A stretch of 64,000 nt of DNA from contig OU612074.1 in NCBI GenBank assembly GCA_914767715.1, forward strand, positions 19,578,062 to 19,642,061, in the 5' to 3' direction. Every line of letters starts with the position of its first letter. Position 1 is the stretch's first letter. Below are positions 45,950-58,107 of the stretch, in pieces. Both the position numbers and the translations under genes were made by a program. This DNA is from Membranipora membranacea (taxonomy: Eukaryota; Bryozoa; Gymnolaemata; Cheilostomatida; Membraniporidae). The notes under the pieces are model-generated. The model searched no databases and was not told where the DNA came from. It saw only the letters and a list, made by a program, of their open reading frames with translations.

Positions 45950-48900
45950 TTTAGATATGCTCCAGTTCCTATACAATATACGAGATATTAAGGTTAGGGT
46001 TTGCCTATTCATCATTACCAGCTTCATCGATCTTATTAAATGCAAGGATTACAGGAAAGCCAGTACCAAGTTTTAGTATTGAGAGAATAATCGGCTGGAA
46101 TTGTGCTTAAAACACGACCTACCAAACATTTAAGCCAAAAATACTTCGGGAGGCCTGGCTATCTCTTGGCTTTTGGCAGGCTTCCCTCTGTGTCATAATT
46201 CATCGAAATGAGTCACTGTAAATATGAAAAAAGTCACTCATTGAGGTGAAAGTTTCTAACCATTATAAGCGCTTCCACTGAATACATCGAATGGTACCGT
46301 TTCCCGTGTCTGCAATACCTGGATCATTTGTGTAGAGAAACAAGCCTATGGGACAGAGTATTGCAGCTTCATCCTGTAGTTGAAAAGTGGTGAACCATCA
46401 CATCTTTTCCGTTATACATCTTTAGGTGTCAATTCTCCAGGTAATATGTGATTGGGTACAGAACTCCATAAATTCAATGCATACAAAATAAGTAATAAGT
46501 ATTCAAAACCTACCAAAGAAGTTGCTCCTTAGAACATTTACAAGGCCTTGGTGATGGCGGATGCTGGCAACGCTTCTCTATAAATAATTCTCTCCCATTC
46601 ATACTCTGTCTTCCTCAGGATCAGCCTATGATTGTGTGTCCTGAATAAAATTATACATCAAGTAATATGAAACTAAACATACATAGCACACTCTAGTTCT
46701 CCTCACTGAGAACTTGGATTACAATTGTTACAAAGCTAACACTTCAAAGGAGCAAGGGGGATATAAACCATTTAGTGTCACTCAAACTGTAAACTCGTAA
46801 ACTGTCAATTAAGAGTTATGGTGTTGGTGAATTGTATTCGGCCAGTGGTGAAAAGAGGTTTTATACCATCTCACAGACTTACAGTTACTTACAAGTTTAT
46901 AGAGGGCGGCTTGGCTGACAGTATTGCTCCAGCAACCTAAAGGCATCACTCAAAGTTCAGATCGATCGGGGTTGTCTTCATTAGTATATACCTACATATA
47001 GCTGCCAAAGCATATATGACAGCCTCATTCTGAATGTTTCCGTACCCTTCAATAAGTGAGGCACTGTAAATGGGATTAAAGTCAAGTGAGGATCTAGAAT
47101 ACAACAGCAATTAAAGATGCATGAGCGGATATATCACTATGCTTGTTGACGTGTATTTAAAGACTGCAGTTGGTAGTGTATCAAATCAAGCTTACTTGGA
47201 GCTGTTACCAAGTGAAACACCTCCGCAGAGCTTGAGCTAGGACTGTGGACTTACAATCGGTTCTAAGTCTGAGCTTTAAACTAGTAAAGTATAGTAGAGT
47301 GTTGGTGTTAAGCAGAAGGGTTTCATTGTTCTTGATTGTTTTAAAGAATGGAATGCAATGTGTGCATTATCGAGTCAAAAAATAGGCTGCATCCATGGTA
47401 AAATAATTGTTTGATACTATTTTATTGACAAACCTACCAATGAAGTCATCCGATTATCATTTGGGAGGCCTGGCCGACGATAGATTCCAGATGGCCTCTC
47501 TATCATAGATTCATCTCCGTCTTTCTCTGGAACCATGTTTAGTATACTCGCCATAACTTCTTGAGCACCCTGCAATAAGAGTGATAAAATTTAAATCAAG
47601 TATGTTACTGAATCAACTTTGGATATGGATTGCTTTCCCCCTTTCAGAGCCTACCTTAACTTCATAGCAGACTTAAGAATTATAATTGTGATCAAAAGCG
47701 CAAACAGTGATGAAACCCACCCAACGTTACTCAATCTGTCTGCAAATTAATTCAAACTGTAATTTGTATTTTATTTCTTCAGACTATCAATTATGGGTTA
47801 TACAGTTGGTTAATTGTTACCACTGGGCAAGTTTCAGAGAGTGTTTATCATAAGGTGTGTAATAGGAGGCTTTTATGAATAAGGGTACACTAAATGATCT
47901 CCTAAGATAGATGACTACTCACAAGTTTGTAGATGGAGGCTTGACTGATCTCATTACTCCAGCACTGTGAAGGTCTCCCTCTTTGTGTCAGGTTGATCTG
48001 ATCATCCTCAATATCTGAAAACAGTAGCCTCCCATTCTGTTTCTTAATGAGGAGAGTAAGGGGCTGTCAATATAAATTAAGTCATGTGAGGTTGCGAATA
48101 GAACAAATGACAATGCGTCAGCCAGATACACGTTACGCTATCATGCTGAAACTGGTTTGCCACTGGTGAAGAAACTCAGACCCTATGGTTTATCTATCGT
48201 ACATGAAATTTATTTATTTCAATTTCCTCTGACTATCAATTCAGGGTTACTGCGTTGGTAAACTGTACCACCAAGAAAGGTTTAGAGTAGTATCAATAAA
48301 AGTAAGGATTTTACAGCTATGAGTTACTCAAAGTTACTCACAAGTTCATGGAGGTTGGCCTGTCTGAACTCGTTACTCTAGTACTCGGCAGACCTCCCTC
48401 TTTGTATTCAGGTTGATCTGTAATTTCTTGTATGCCTTGAATCTTGATGTTGATCGGTGTTGTCCGGTGGTTTAATAGACTGGTTAAATCAGCACCTGCA
48501 AATAGGAGCCAAGTTATATGAGCCAGCAAAATGAGAATAATAAATCATGACATATTTGGGCATATAGATTATGCTTCTCCAAATTAGCGATGGATTTAAG
48601 AAGCTGATGGTTGAATCAAGCCTACCAATGCATCAAATTCTATGTAGTCAAATAAAAAAGTGAAAAACAGCACCAAATCACAGCTGCTAAATAAATTTAA
48701 TCACTAATGCATACTTGTAAAGAAGCTCAGACACAAATATGTCAATGATGGTGCTGCAATCCAACACTTTGGCAGTAACTCACCACTTTCCAGGGACCAG
48801 CAGAGTATCAGAGCTTAAAATGTTATTATCAGTGTGAGCTCATTTCTCTCACACAGTATGGCTTCACTAAGTTTGGAATTCAAAGTATGTAACTAACTTA

Positions 48901-49400
48901 TTTGTTGCATTGCATGTTGTGATAACTCTTAACCTGATTTAGATGATTAAACAATAGTCTATGGATAAAAAGGGAAAACAAAACATACAAAAATAATATC
49001 ATACACGAACTTACCATAATGAAAGCGCCAAGAAGTGATGGGAGGTCATGCTGTAAATGATAAAATGAACCGCTTGGTTGATATGAGTGTTACGGATCCA
49101 ATGACAAACTCTTCAGCCTTCAGAGACAATGTCATAAATATCAAGACCCTGTAAACAGCAGTCTGTGAAAAGATATTTTCACAAAGATAGAGTCTCCTAA
49201 CACCAAATATAACATTGAATTTACGCCACATAAAATAACAGCGCGTATGACATAATATAATATAGTATAATACACTGATTTATTATAAATCAGTGTATTA
49301 TAAATCAGTGGGTTTAACACATAGCAGTAAAAGTTGTAACAATACAACAAAGACTAACTTCCTCGCATTCCATTCACCTAAAAGAAATACAAGTTAAATA
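45950..49400 (-). pseudogene. Duplicated-exon array gene (A/B modules), partly open, family unknown
   Basis: Exons visible on the minus strand alternate between two types. Type A at 48014-47923 encodes IEDDQINLTQRGRPSQCWSN then EISQASIYKL and is fully open. Type B at 47569-47438 encodes GAQEVMASILNMVPEKDGDE and ends YRRPGLPNDNRMTSL, 44 codons, in phase with the preceding A exon. A further A exon (47063-46893) and B exon (near 46640-46510) are frameshifted. The A-like exon at 48495-48342 has one extra base and a TAG in place of Trp. An exon at 46373-46319 encodes DEAAILCPIGLFLYTNDP. A candidate first exon near 49050-49018 reads MTSHHFLALSL. Reverse-order matches lie at 9.4-12.8 kb. The array is probably decayed; I do not recognise the protein. 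Confidence 0.55.
49262..49312. repeat. CACTGAT hairpin
   Basis: CACTGATTTATTATAAATCAGTG is a near-perfect palindrome followed by a further TATTATAAATCAGTG. The homologous place near 9460 lacks it. It shares its CACTGAT termini with the 32-bp hairpin at 57844. Confidence 0.8.
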
Positions 49401-50060
49401 CCAATTGATATATACTTTTATTGTCATTCTACATCATCTTTAGGAATGTTTTTCATGCAGTGACAGAACAAAAAAGAAAAAACTTATAGGGCAACCAAGG
49501 TTTCAAACAACTTCTCATTGATGGCCATTGGTTAATAGCAGATTGCACCTTCTGAATGGGGAAAAAGACAAAATATAATTCGGATGATTACTCAGCCAGA
49601 ATTCTTGTGAAACATTTCTTCCATCAGGTACTCAAACTCAGCTAAAAGAGAATACCACATAGCAGTTTCCTGTTCCTGTTATTATTTAGCCTGTGCTCTA
49701 TAATTATTATAGCAAAGTCTTGGAACCTCCCCTAAACTGAAGTGTTACCCAGCTTAGAGTCAGCAACTACTTTGAGTTTTGCATCGCGTAATGCACAAAG
49801 CTGATGCTGCCCAGCATATTATTTGCTACCCATTAATGCATTGCTGCGAAACCTTGGTTGCCCTTTAAGCGGACACTGGTACATACCTTTTCATGTTATG
49901 TTGAAATAGCTGTCTTTTACTCGATATTACAGGTATTGAAACCAAGATATACCAAAGTTGAGCACCCTTTCACATCTTTGAGCCCTGCAAAAAAATTCAG
50001 AGAATTAAAGATTATATCTGACACTTATCATATGAAATCAATGATGAAGAATAGCATCAA
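49400..50060. other. No recognised gene
   Basis: AT-rich. A frame at 49858-50205 (+) mostly covers the dispersed repeat that follows and has no recognised domain. Confidence 0.4.
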
Positions 50061-50440
50061 AACATCAAAATTTATTGAACGAGGGTTAGAATCCAAAATC
50101 AAATATCGGATACCGTCCTCAGACTTAAATTATCTGTTAATAATAGAGAGAGATAAGGAAGTAAATACCCTGTTTATGTCAAAACAGAGGGTGGGCTGCC
50201 CCTAAAGAGAGATGCAAGATGTCGGAAGTGCTCGTAATGAGAATGTGATACATCTTAGAAAACTAGAATGCATCATAGAGGTGAGACCATAGAGGACCTC
50301 CTATATAATCATGAGCTGCCAGAAACTGAAACAGGCACTAATCGCCCATTGGTAATGACACTTTAATCCTAGCCAATAGGCTTGTAGCAAAGTATCAGCA
50401 TACATTGGAGACAAACGTTTACCTCTCTAATCAGTCTGAC
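50060..50440 (+). repeat. Dispersed repeat, full-looking copy
   Basis: Matches 9065-9335 (inverted) and part of 24780-25140 (direct). Landmarks are CATCAAAATTTATTGAACGA, CAGAGGGTGGGCTGCC, GACCATAGAGGACCTCCTAT and CTGCCAGAAACTGAAACAGG. The last part (AGTATCAGCATACATTG) also matches 59795 in arm 2. Confidence 0.7.
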
Positions 50441-50449
50441 CAGCCTGCT

Positions 50450-51367
50450 GGTGCCCAACTGATTTGAGAATTTTTTGATAATGGTGTTATAATAATTCAT
50501 GATGTCATTGTAATATAGGGAATTTTATCAAAGAGAAGACAGGAACGCAAACGAATAAATTAGAAAAACCAACAAGCTTTGGAGTTCTCTTCACACAATG
50601 CTGTTGGCAAGAAACAAAACCATCCCTTTTTTAGTTTTAGTGACCTTGTCTTTTGTTTTAACATATTTTATATAATTTGGCGAACTTTATCATTTCCAAC
50701 AGAAAAGTTTTCAAGTGTTACTTTTATCGGAGTGTGACTCATGAGGGTTCTAATACATGGAGTGTCCAAATCAGGATAATAATTATTAAAGTGAAAGTTT
50801 AATAAACAAGTGAATGATAAGGAATACCCAGGCGAATAGAACAAGATAACTTGCTAGAACCATCCACCGTATAGGAACACAATCAGTCCCAGGTTGGGGG
50901 CTGTTGGGAGGGGGGAATTGTGATATAGGGTCTTGGGGGCTCAAACTAGTTCATGTCATGTCTAGCTTTGCATTATATAAGTCCTTTCAATGGCATCTTG
51001 AAGTACTGGAAATAAGAAAATCTGGATATTCAATGTGTTTTCCAGTTTGACAGTATTGACTGTATTACCAATAAGAAAATATACCATAGGATAGACAGTT
51101 TTTTTATCAGGTGTTATTATTTACTTGCGTATATCAATGACGAGTTTTCATCGGAGACTTTTAAATGTGCCCCTCAGCTTACAGAGAGAGTATAGGCGGG
51201 AGCTCTAAAATTGCGCTACCACCACAAATTCAAACTCCGACGCATCAACACCTCAAAGTCAAACCACTCCGTCGATTTTCCATCATGGATATCAAAGGAT
51301 CTCTGCGGGGATACCTCACCACCGCTGACAGACATTATTAACTGCATGTTATCCGCTTTATCATTCC
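50450..51367. other. Spacer segment next to arm 2, no gene
   Basis: AT-rich, with a GGGAGGGGGGAATTG run near 50900. No coding region was recognised. Similarity to arm 1 starts at about 51368. Confidence 0.5.
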
Positions 51368-52789
51368 CATCATCACCTGTGATTTTCTTTTCCCAATCAA
51401 GGGATGTGGACCTATGAGACCATGCGCAACAAAAATAAATGGTTAAGACAAATCAACTGTGCTATTAAAATTGTTCAGAGTTAAATTCTAGCGATGGTTG
51501 TCGTGGGTTATTTGGTGCGGGCAACCTTTGGCTCTTGATATAAAAAGGGACAGTCACTTCAACTTCATTCAGTGACAGGCAGTGAGTGGTTATTTTTGGA
51601 GTTAGATTCCATTTTCTCCCATCTCACAACTTTTTAAAAATCTACTAGGACGTCTCAATAATCTACGCAATAGTTGAACCAATTACCTCTTTAACCTCTG
51701 TTTGAAGCATGTAAAATATTTTGAATTTATGTAGAACAAGAAGCACGACCGTATTGCTGACCTTGTAATATTTACTTTGACAAGCATTCTCTTGGACATT
51801 GTTTAGTTCTCTGCAGTGAAAGGTCCAGGTATTTCATCATAGTCCTTGCAATAGAGCCCAACAATACTTGAGGTGAATTTGCAAGGCGATGTTAGGAAAA
51901 CATAAGTGTGTTTGCGGCTACGTGAAATTAACTACCCTTATACAATATCCAAAACCAACAAATGAGCAGTTTATTTAGAGCCCATAGCTAATGTCAGCGC
52001 TGCACTAACTCGCTTAGCCGTCTGTATTTCTGACCTTGTATAATCTACATTGATAAGAGATACTTGTACAACAGTATTTGATAATAACAAGTGAGAGTTC
52101 TAGCTGGTACTCTTATCAGCTGTCTTGTGACTAGTGAAATAATTAGAATTAATGTGGATCAGAAACCATGACTTTTTTTTTTATTTCACTCTGCAGTGCA
52201 AAGTGTATTTGGTGATATTATCTTAAATTTGATTTAAATAACTTATATATATTATATAATATGATGCTTTTATTGTCAGCAACAATTCATTATTACTAAT
52301 GTGTAACCAGGTTTTACTATATTTCAAGATTGCCATCCATTTGACCTATTTCACCCCTCAACTGGGCACGTCATTGCTTGAAAGAGCGATTTGTTAGAGG
52401 GAAAATTAAAAGTCGTCTTCTTTTTGACAAAGTACAGACAATCCTTAAAATTTCTTATTTCAGAATAATTATTTTGAATTGATAACTGTCATTTATTCCT
52501 ATTGGCGGGGGAGGGGGGAGGATGAATATTTTCACAGTTTGCATGCAGCTTGCTAGTGCACTGATATTTCTGAATTTGGGTCACACTCATAGCATGTGAA
52601 CACTGGAATTTATCCCTCTCTCCCAAGAGTTACTACTGAAGGTTGATTACACTAGCCCAGGGTTACCTTAGCTCATACTCATCAGTAGTTTTATGATAGT
52701 AGGTTTGTAATAAATCCTTTATTCTGATGTAAATAAGCTTGTCATAATGATATTAGCTGCTAGGGTATAATATTACCTTTGCGATCAGA

Positions 52790-53165
52790 GCGAAAAACTG
52801 TATCAGAAACAACTGACAAATCTTATCCATCAAAAGTCGCAAATGAAGTTGCATTTCTAGCCACATTTTGCATAGGCTGCAACCGGATTATATGGTCAGA
52901 CCAGCTCAAGCTATTGATCTTACTATAAATCGACACTGTGCAAAATCCATCAGTAACAAATGAATATATTGACTGGCATAACATTGAGAAAGTCCAAAGA
53001 GATGCCTTCAAATGGATTGACCATTTCAAAAAACGAGAAAGTATCACTGAATTTATGCATATCCATGGTATAGCTTCTTCATCTGACAGAAGAGACCATC
53101 TTGATACCAAGTTTCTGAGAAAGATGGAAGCTGGTACCTTCAAAGTAAATCTAAAGGGATATCTT
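52790..53165 (+). pseudogene. Non-LTR retrotransposon RT C-terminal fragment (arm 2)
   Basis: The plus strand at 52938-53160 encodes YIDWHNIEKVQRDAFKWIDH, then RESITEFMHIHGIASSSDRR and LDTKFLRKMEAG, matching the arm 1 fragment. IEKVQR and the later RR motif resemble LINE ORF2 after the RT fingers and palm. The open segment is short and has stops upstream. Confidence 0.5.
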
Positions 53166-53297
53166 CATATGACGCCCCAGGTGCGCTCCGACCTGCCTGC
53201 AAACTGAGAGCAACTTGGCGCCGAATACGGCGGGCGCTCCCTCAAGGCACTGATATTCCTCAGTCCTCGGACAGAGACAACACTTGCGATTTTAACC
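53163..53297 (+). mobile_element. Headless SINE body
   Basis: GACGCCCCAGGTGCGCTCC, ACTGAGAGCAACTTGGCGCC and CTCAGTCCTCGGACAGAGAC match the body of the tRNA-headed SINE at 22985-23120. Arm 1 has different sequence here (about 29540-29585). Confidence 0.7.
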
Positions 53298-53559
53298 CAC
53301 ACCGATGAGCACAGCACCAGAAGCAAATTTGTAGGCTGGCAACACAGAGTAAATCCCTGGTGATACAGTTACTACAACCCTGTTCATGGCTATGTGAACA
53401 CAACTGGTGATTATTCTGACCAACATTCTCACCTCCTAACAAAACTTACTATGTCCATGTAATGACTAAAAAACAACAGGAGCAAATTGAGACATGTCAA
53501 TGTGTAGCTTTGATCTAGACAATATTAGAACAATATATAGGTAGGGTTGAATCTACATC

Positions 53560-54390
53560 ACCACATCTCTACTGGTACTTTCCGTCAAACACCAATGTAT
53601 ATAAGTATAAACTATAGGGTTAGCATAAAACCATCAAGTTTGGTAAACCAGCGCCTGAGAAAAGCTTATTCTATGTTTCATATCTGCTCACTGGAATCAA
53701 GCCACACCATCTTTTCAACCCTAACTGTGCCTGCGTGCACACCCGGATATTTATGTATTTTTTATTAGTAATCAACAGTTAACCTACAGGGAAACTACAA
53801 AAACTCTTACTACCAGCCACAACATACTGAAGGTATAGTCATTCATGTGCGCCCTGTGACGGGACGCTTTGGATCAAGTCTATGGTAAGGATAAAGAGCA
53901 GATAGAAATTAATATGATGACAAAATCTCTTGTATTGTATATGCGATTGTCCAGCAGTTTCAAGTTGCAATGAGAAACATTATTCCTGCAGCTGTATATT
54001 TATGATACTGAAACAATTTAATCACTAACCAAAGATGCCAAAACTTCCTTGTTATTGAAGTAATTCAGTCAATAGGCTATACAATACATGCAATGGTGAT
54101 TCTGGTTCTCGGAAACGGTGGTTGATGTTTTGTGCAAATGTGGCTTGGTCTTTGGCACATTTGATTGCTGTGAATAGGATATTCAAGATTGAAATACAGC
54201 TACGATGGGCTACGCATAGAAAAAATTATATTAAGTTATCATAGAAGGCCGTATTGTATTTGCTAAAATAACGGTGAAGTGTAACTGAAATATTATAGTA
54301 AGAATCAGATTCTCTATTGTATATATCAATCAGGCAATCTGAGCAGGAATGAAAATTTGAAACTTGATCTGAGTATTTTTGTAAATCATT
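53560..54390. other. Arm 2 non-coding region with internal deletion junction
   Basis: 53560-54090 corresponds to 29300-28850 of arm 1, and 54100-54390 corresponds to 25930-25700 and then 24700. The arm 1 stretch 25935-28850 (sulfotransferase exons 1-4) is missing at about 54095. Confidence 0.8.
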
Positions 54391-54394
54391 ACAG

Positions 54395-55214
54395 GTTGTT
54401 ATCAGCCTACAGAAACAAATTTGAGAAGATGAACCCATCATTTCAGCTCTTCACTGATCGTATTCTAAGCTATAAAGGTTATCCAGGCAGACATCACGGC
54501 GACCAGCGGGTCACATTTATTGAATTCCTCCAGTTTATAACTGATCCAGAGATGCAGAACATCAACATGAACGGACATTAGCAGGGCTTCCACAGAATGT
54601 GCCATCCATGCATCTTCAACTATGATTTCATTGGCAAAGTAGAAACAATGACTGCGGATGTTAAGTAAGTACAATATAGCCTGAGTTCTTTATTATTGTT
54701 AGTTTATAACAAAATCAAAAATCCACATCCATAAATTACCAAAAAATGGTAGTTAATTCTTGGTCCCTTTGCATATGGCGTAACAAGTGGATCGAGAGCA
54801 ACTCCTAATGCAGGCAAACGGACCAAACTTGGTCCGATATAAACTAGACTTAACATAGCGCAGGCGGCGGCAACATCTAAAGCTCATTATTTTGTATAGT
54901 TTACATGGCTTGAAAATTATTAAATTTAGTTTGAGCCCCCTCCCAAACTCTCGCCCCCACCTTACGGCTTCCAGTCAGGGTGTAAGTAGCCAGTTCATAA
55001 ACATTAAACCCTACAATAACTCTTTTGGTATTGTTACTCTGCTTTCAGGGAGATAATAAAGCGAATAAACTCTACAAAGTACTCCTTCCCAGAGCAGAAC
55101 TCCACTTCAGATCAATACATGGTGGAGAGATTCTCAGAGCTTCCTTATAGCATCACAAGGAGAGTGCTCAATAGATACATTGATGATGTCGACTCATTCG
55201 GTTATAACTGCTAG
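54395..55214 (+). pseudogene. Truncated sulfotransferase copy (last two exons only)
   Basis: Exons 54395-54664 (270 nt) and 55049-55214 (166 nt) have exactly the lengths and splice sites of exons 5 and 6 of the intact gene in arm 1. They still end DSFGYNC then TAG. Codon 54579-54581 is TAG where the intact copy has TGG (Trp in NGHWQGF), so the frame is closed. Exons 1-4, with both PAPS-loop motifs apart from the LLSAYRNKF end, are gone. The rest differs by only a few percent, so the loss is recent. It cannot make an active enzyme. Confidence 0.93.
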
Positions 55215-55967
55215 CAAAGATTACAGGCGATTGAAGCTGGCACGATTTCCACTGCCAAAATAGATCACATTTGACTCATTTGCTGTTTATTTGACCGGTT
55301 GTCATCACTGAAAACAAGGGAAGCAACTCTTAGCAGTACAAATTTGGTCATACAGGAAAAGTCATTTGGTGCTTAACATGTGGGGGACGAGAAACGCACA
55401 CTCCCTTGTAACTTACAAGAGCATTAGATCCCGTTCTGCATGCATTTGTGTTAATCATATTAATCAACAAACCAAACATTAATGTTATAATTATTGCTTT
55501 GGTTGTTTTAACACAAGGTAAATATTTGGTTCTATATTGTGTAATGGTTTTATTGTGCAATTGTGGAATATCCAGTGGTTGGTACTCTCAATTTTAAGGC
55601 CCCCTGAATCCACCTAAGCAAACATTTACTTGATTATGTGTGCCTTACAAGGGTTAGGCCTACAAATCTAGTCGAGTCACGAACAAGTAAAATAATCGTC
55701 TTTAATTCGATTTTAAATATGGGTAATAAAGGTAAATATGACTGCAGTTATGAAATATTTAATTAAATCAAATTAGTATGGGCCCTGAGATCTGCATTCC
55801 TGCACCTTGCCATTGTCAAGCATAGTCAACACCCAAAACCTATACTGGAGAATTAAATCAACCATTCATCTAACAAAAATTGCCAAATTACCGTTACAAA
55901 ATAAAGAGTCTGTTATCAATTCCCCTGACATTCTGTGGCAGTTATGCCTGCCGTATTTCTAGTATTT

Positions 55968-56197
55968 TTATCGTAGAGCTTTTGGGGTTATGGGGTTTAA
56001 ATCGCAAGTCTGTCTTTGTCCCGGGACTGAGAAATAACAGTGCCTTATTTGGTGCGAAGTTGCTCTCAATTTGCATGCAGGTCGAAGCACACCTTGGGCG
56101 TCAATTGAGCCAAGTAGACGGTAGTCTGCAGCGGGATTCGAACCCAATACATGAGAGGGCAGGCGCACTAACAAACTGAGCTACCTCCTACTTAACA
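55968..56197 (-). mobile_element. tRNA-derived SINE (arm 2)
   Basis: Inverse counterpart of 22918-23165, with B box GGGTTCGAAT and A box TAGCTCAGTTTGTTAGTGCG. It has small base changes and the same insertion point. Confidence 0.85.
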
Positions 56198-56715
56198 TCT
56201 GCACTTTCTTCCACTCCACTCCACAATATTCCAAGCAGTAAGCAAATTGAATTTGCGATGAGGTCAGAAGTCAAGGACCTTGCCGGGTCTTAATCTCAAC
56301 CGACATGCATATATTAGTTTGTTGAAAGAGTTTTCCCGCCTTTTTGCATGAGTGGACAATTCAAGGAAAAGGTGACACAAAAATTAATATGATTAGTTTT
56401 CCTTTATAAATGCTGAATAAAATTCCTGCATGGACGGGAACCCTAGATTACCTCCATTATTCAACTACATTTCCTGATATTGAATTTTTTCTGAGATATT
56501 CGGGCAGTAAATTTTAGAAATTCAGGTTGGCCGTAGCAATTATGTTAATACAACTCATATATGAATTTGGTGTGTGAGGTAATTGAAAATAAGAGTTTAT
56601 TAATTTAAGAGTTACACTGATGTATAGCTAAGGTAATCTTTACAACCTCTGCATGAAGCTCTGCAGGCTTTTCTGTAACCTGGTGCTCTTTGGTCACATC
56701 TACTGTAACACTACA

Positions 56716-56772
56716 GAATATAATATAATATATTACTATATAATATAATATAGCATAATATAATATAATAAG
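56716..56772. repeat. TATAA/TATTA microsatellite (arm 2)
   Basis: Counterpart of 22405-22467 with different unit number. Confidence 0.85.
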
Positions 56773-56927
56773 CATGAATCATCATTTTAATCGAAATAGA
56801 TGAAAACAGCACCATGAATGGCATATTCTTCATCGTTCTGGCCTACTTTAAAGCTTTGATGAGGGCAAATAACTTGTTTTAAGGCCACAAGTTACTTGCA
56901 TGGTAGGCTGGGTCATAAGGGGGCGCA

Positions 56928-57424
56928 TCACAAATCTTGTAGAGGAAAGACGTAAACAATATTCTTATTTGGACCAGCTAGCTTCAAGTAAAATCTATTC
57001 ACATTACCTGGTGTGGTATGAAAGTTACTTACCAACAGCTCGCTTAGTTCGCTTGCTCCAACAAATCGCTTAGTTTTCACTAGTTTCTCCACACAAAGTT
57101 CATGATTACCCCAAGAGTACCCAGATCTCATAAATCCAAATCCATGATGATTTTTACTGGCAATATTCATACCGTATACCACTCAATTTGTAATTGAAAA
57201 GACATTTCACTGGTTATCGCCACAATTTACGTGATTAAAATTCTCCATGTGACCAGTATGATGTGATCAATGACTGCTATACTATGACCAACCAAAGCTT
57301 ACATAAATAACTGAAGAGATTGTACTCACTGCATCCTTATAGGAGTCCGCTGCGGTATACTCTGCGCTGATCATAAGGAGCAGACCTGCCAGAAGGACTG
57401 ATGACGTTCAAAGTATTCATCTTG
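56928..57424 (-). pseudogene. Small secreted-protein gene, arm 2 copy with broken signal peptide
   Basis: The second-exon frame is open here (57182 leftward: MVYGMNIASKNHHGFGFMRS, then YSWGNHELCVEKLVKTKRF, to a GTAAGT donor near 57033). The signal-peptide exon at about 57424-57340 has lost 8 bp (TCATATGTTCATCAG in arm 1, TCATCAG here). It therefore frameshifts and stops early. Damage is thus opposite to that in arm 1. Confidence 0.55.
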
Positions 57425-57843
57425 ACAGGTTTGAAAGAAACTCAACTAGTTCAATTTAATACTTCAAAAGGTATGAAGGAGCCGAGCTATTTACCGACAT
57501 TGGACGAGACAAATTTGTTGTAATGCTAGGCCCCCCATTTCGTTTCGGGCTAGGCGCTGAAAGTAACCTGGTGTTAGTCAGTTAGATCTAAACTTCTCGA
57601 AGAAGTATCATAATCATGATATTTCAATACATGGCTGGGATACATTTTTGTGTATATTTTTTTTATAATCACTGACCAATGTAGCATGACAAATGAGGCC
57701 ATGTGAAAAAAGGAATGAAATTAAATAAATCTTATGAGTAGCAGTCATAGACTTAATAATAAACCTAGACAGGACACTATATGGAGCATTAGCATTGAGG
57801 CAGTCAAGTGTGAGCAACTTTACGTCATTGGAAGGTGTAGAAG

Positions 57844-57875
57844 CACTGATATATAATACATATTATATATCAGTG
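57844..57875. mobile_element. 32-bp hairpin insertion with 8-bp target duplication
   Basis: Two 15-bp perfect arms (CACTGATATATAATA and its inverse) surround a 2-bp loop. TGTAGAAG flanks both sides (57836-57843 and 57876-57883). Arm 1 has one copy of the target (TGAAGAAG, inverted, near 21336) and no hairpin. An 8-bp duplication is the hAT style. Confidence 0.85.
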
Positions 57876-58107
57876 TGTAGAAGCAATGATGCTATCATTG
57901 AGTTACTGTCCAAAGTCCAGGTTATTTGTCAATAACTCGATCAATTTTGATCGGATTCCAAGTTTGAAAATTACAATATAGAGTTAGCAGCTTGTCCTGA
58001 GCTGTTTGATACTAATTTTAGGCAATGTAATATTTTTGAAGAAACAGCATCATGTTGATAACAAGATGCTGCTGATTGTGAAGCAATTTTCAAATTCAAA
58101 TTATTAA

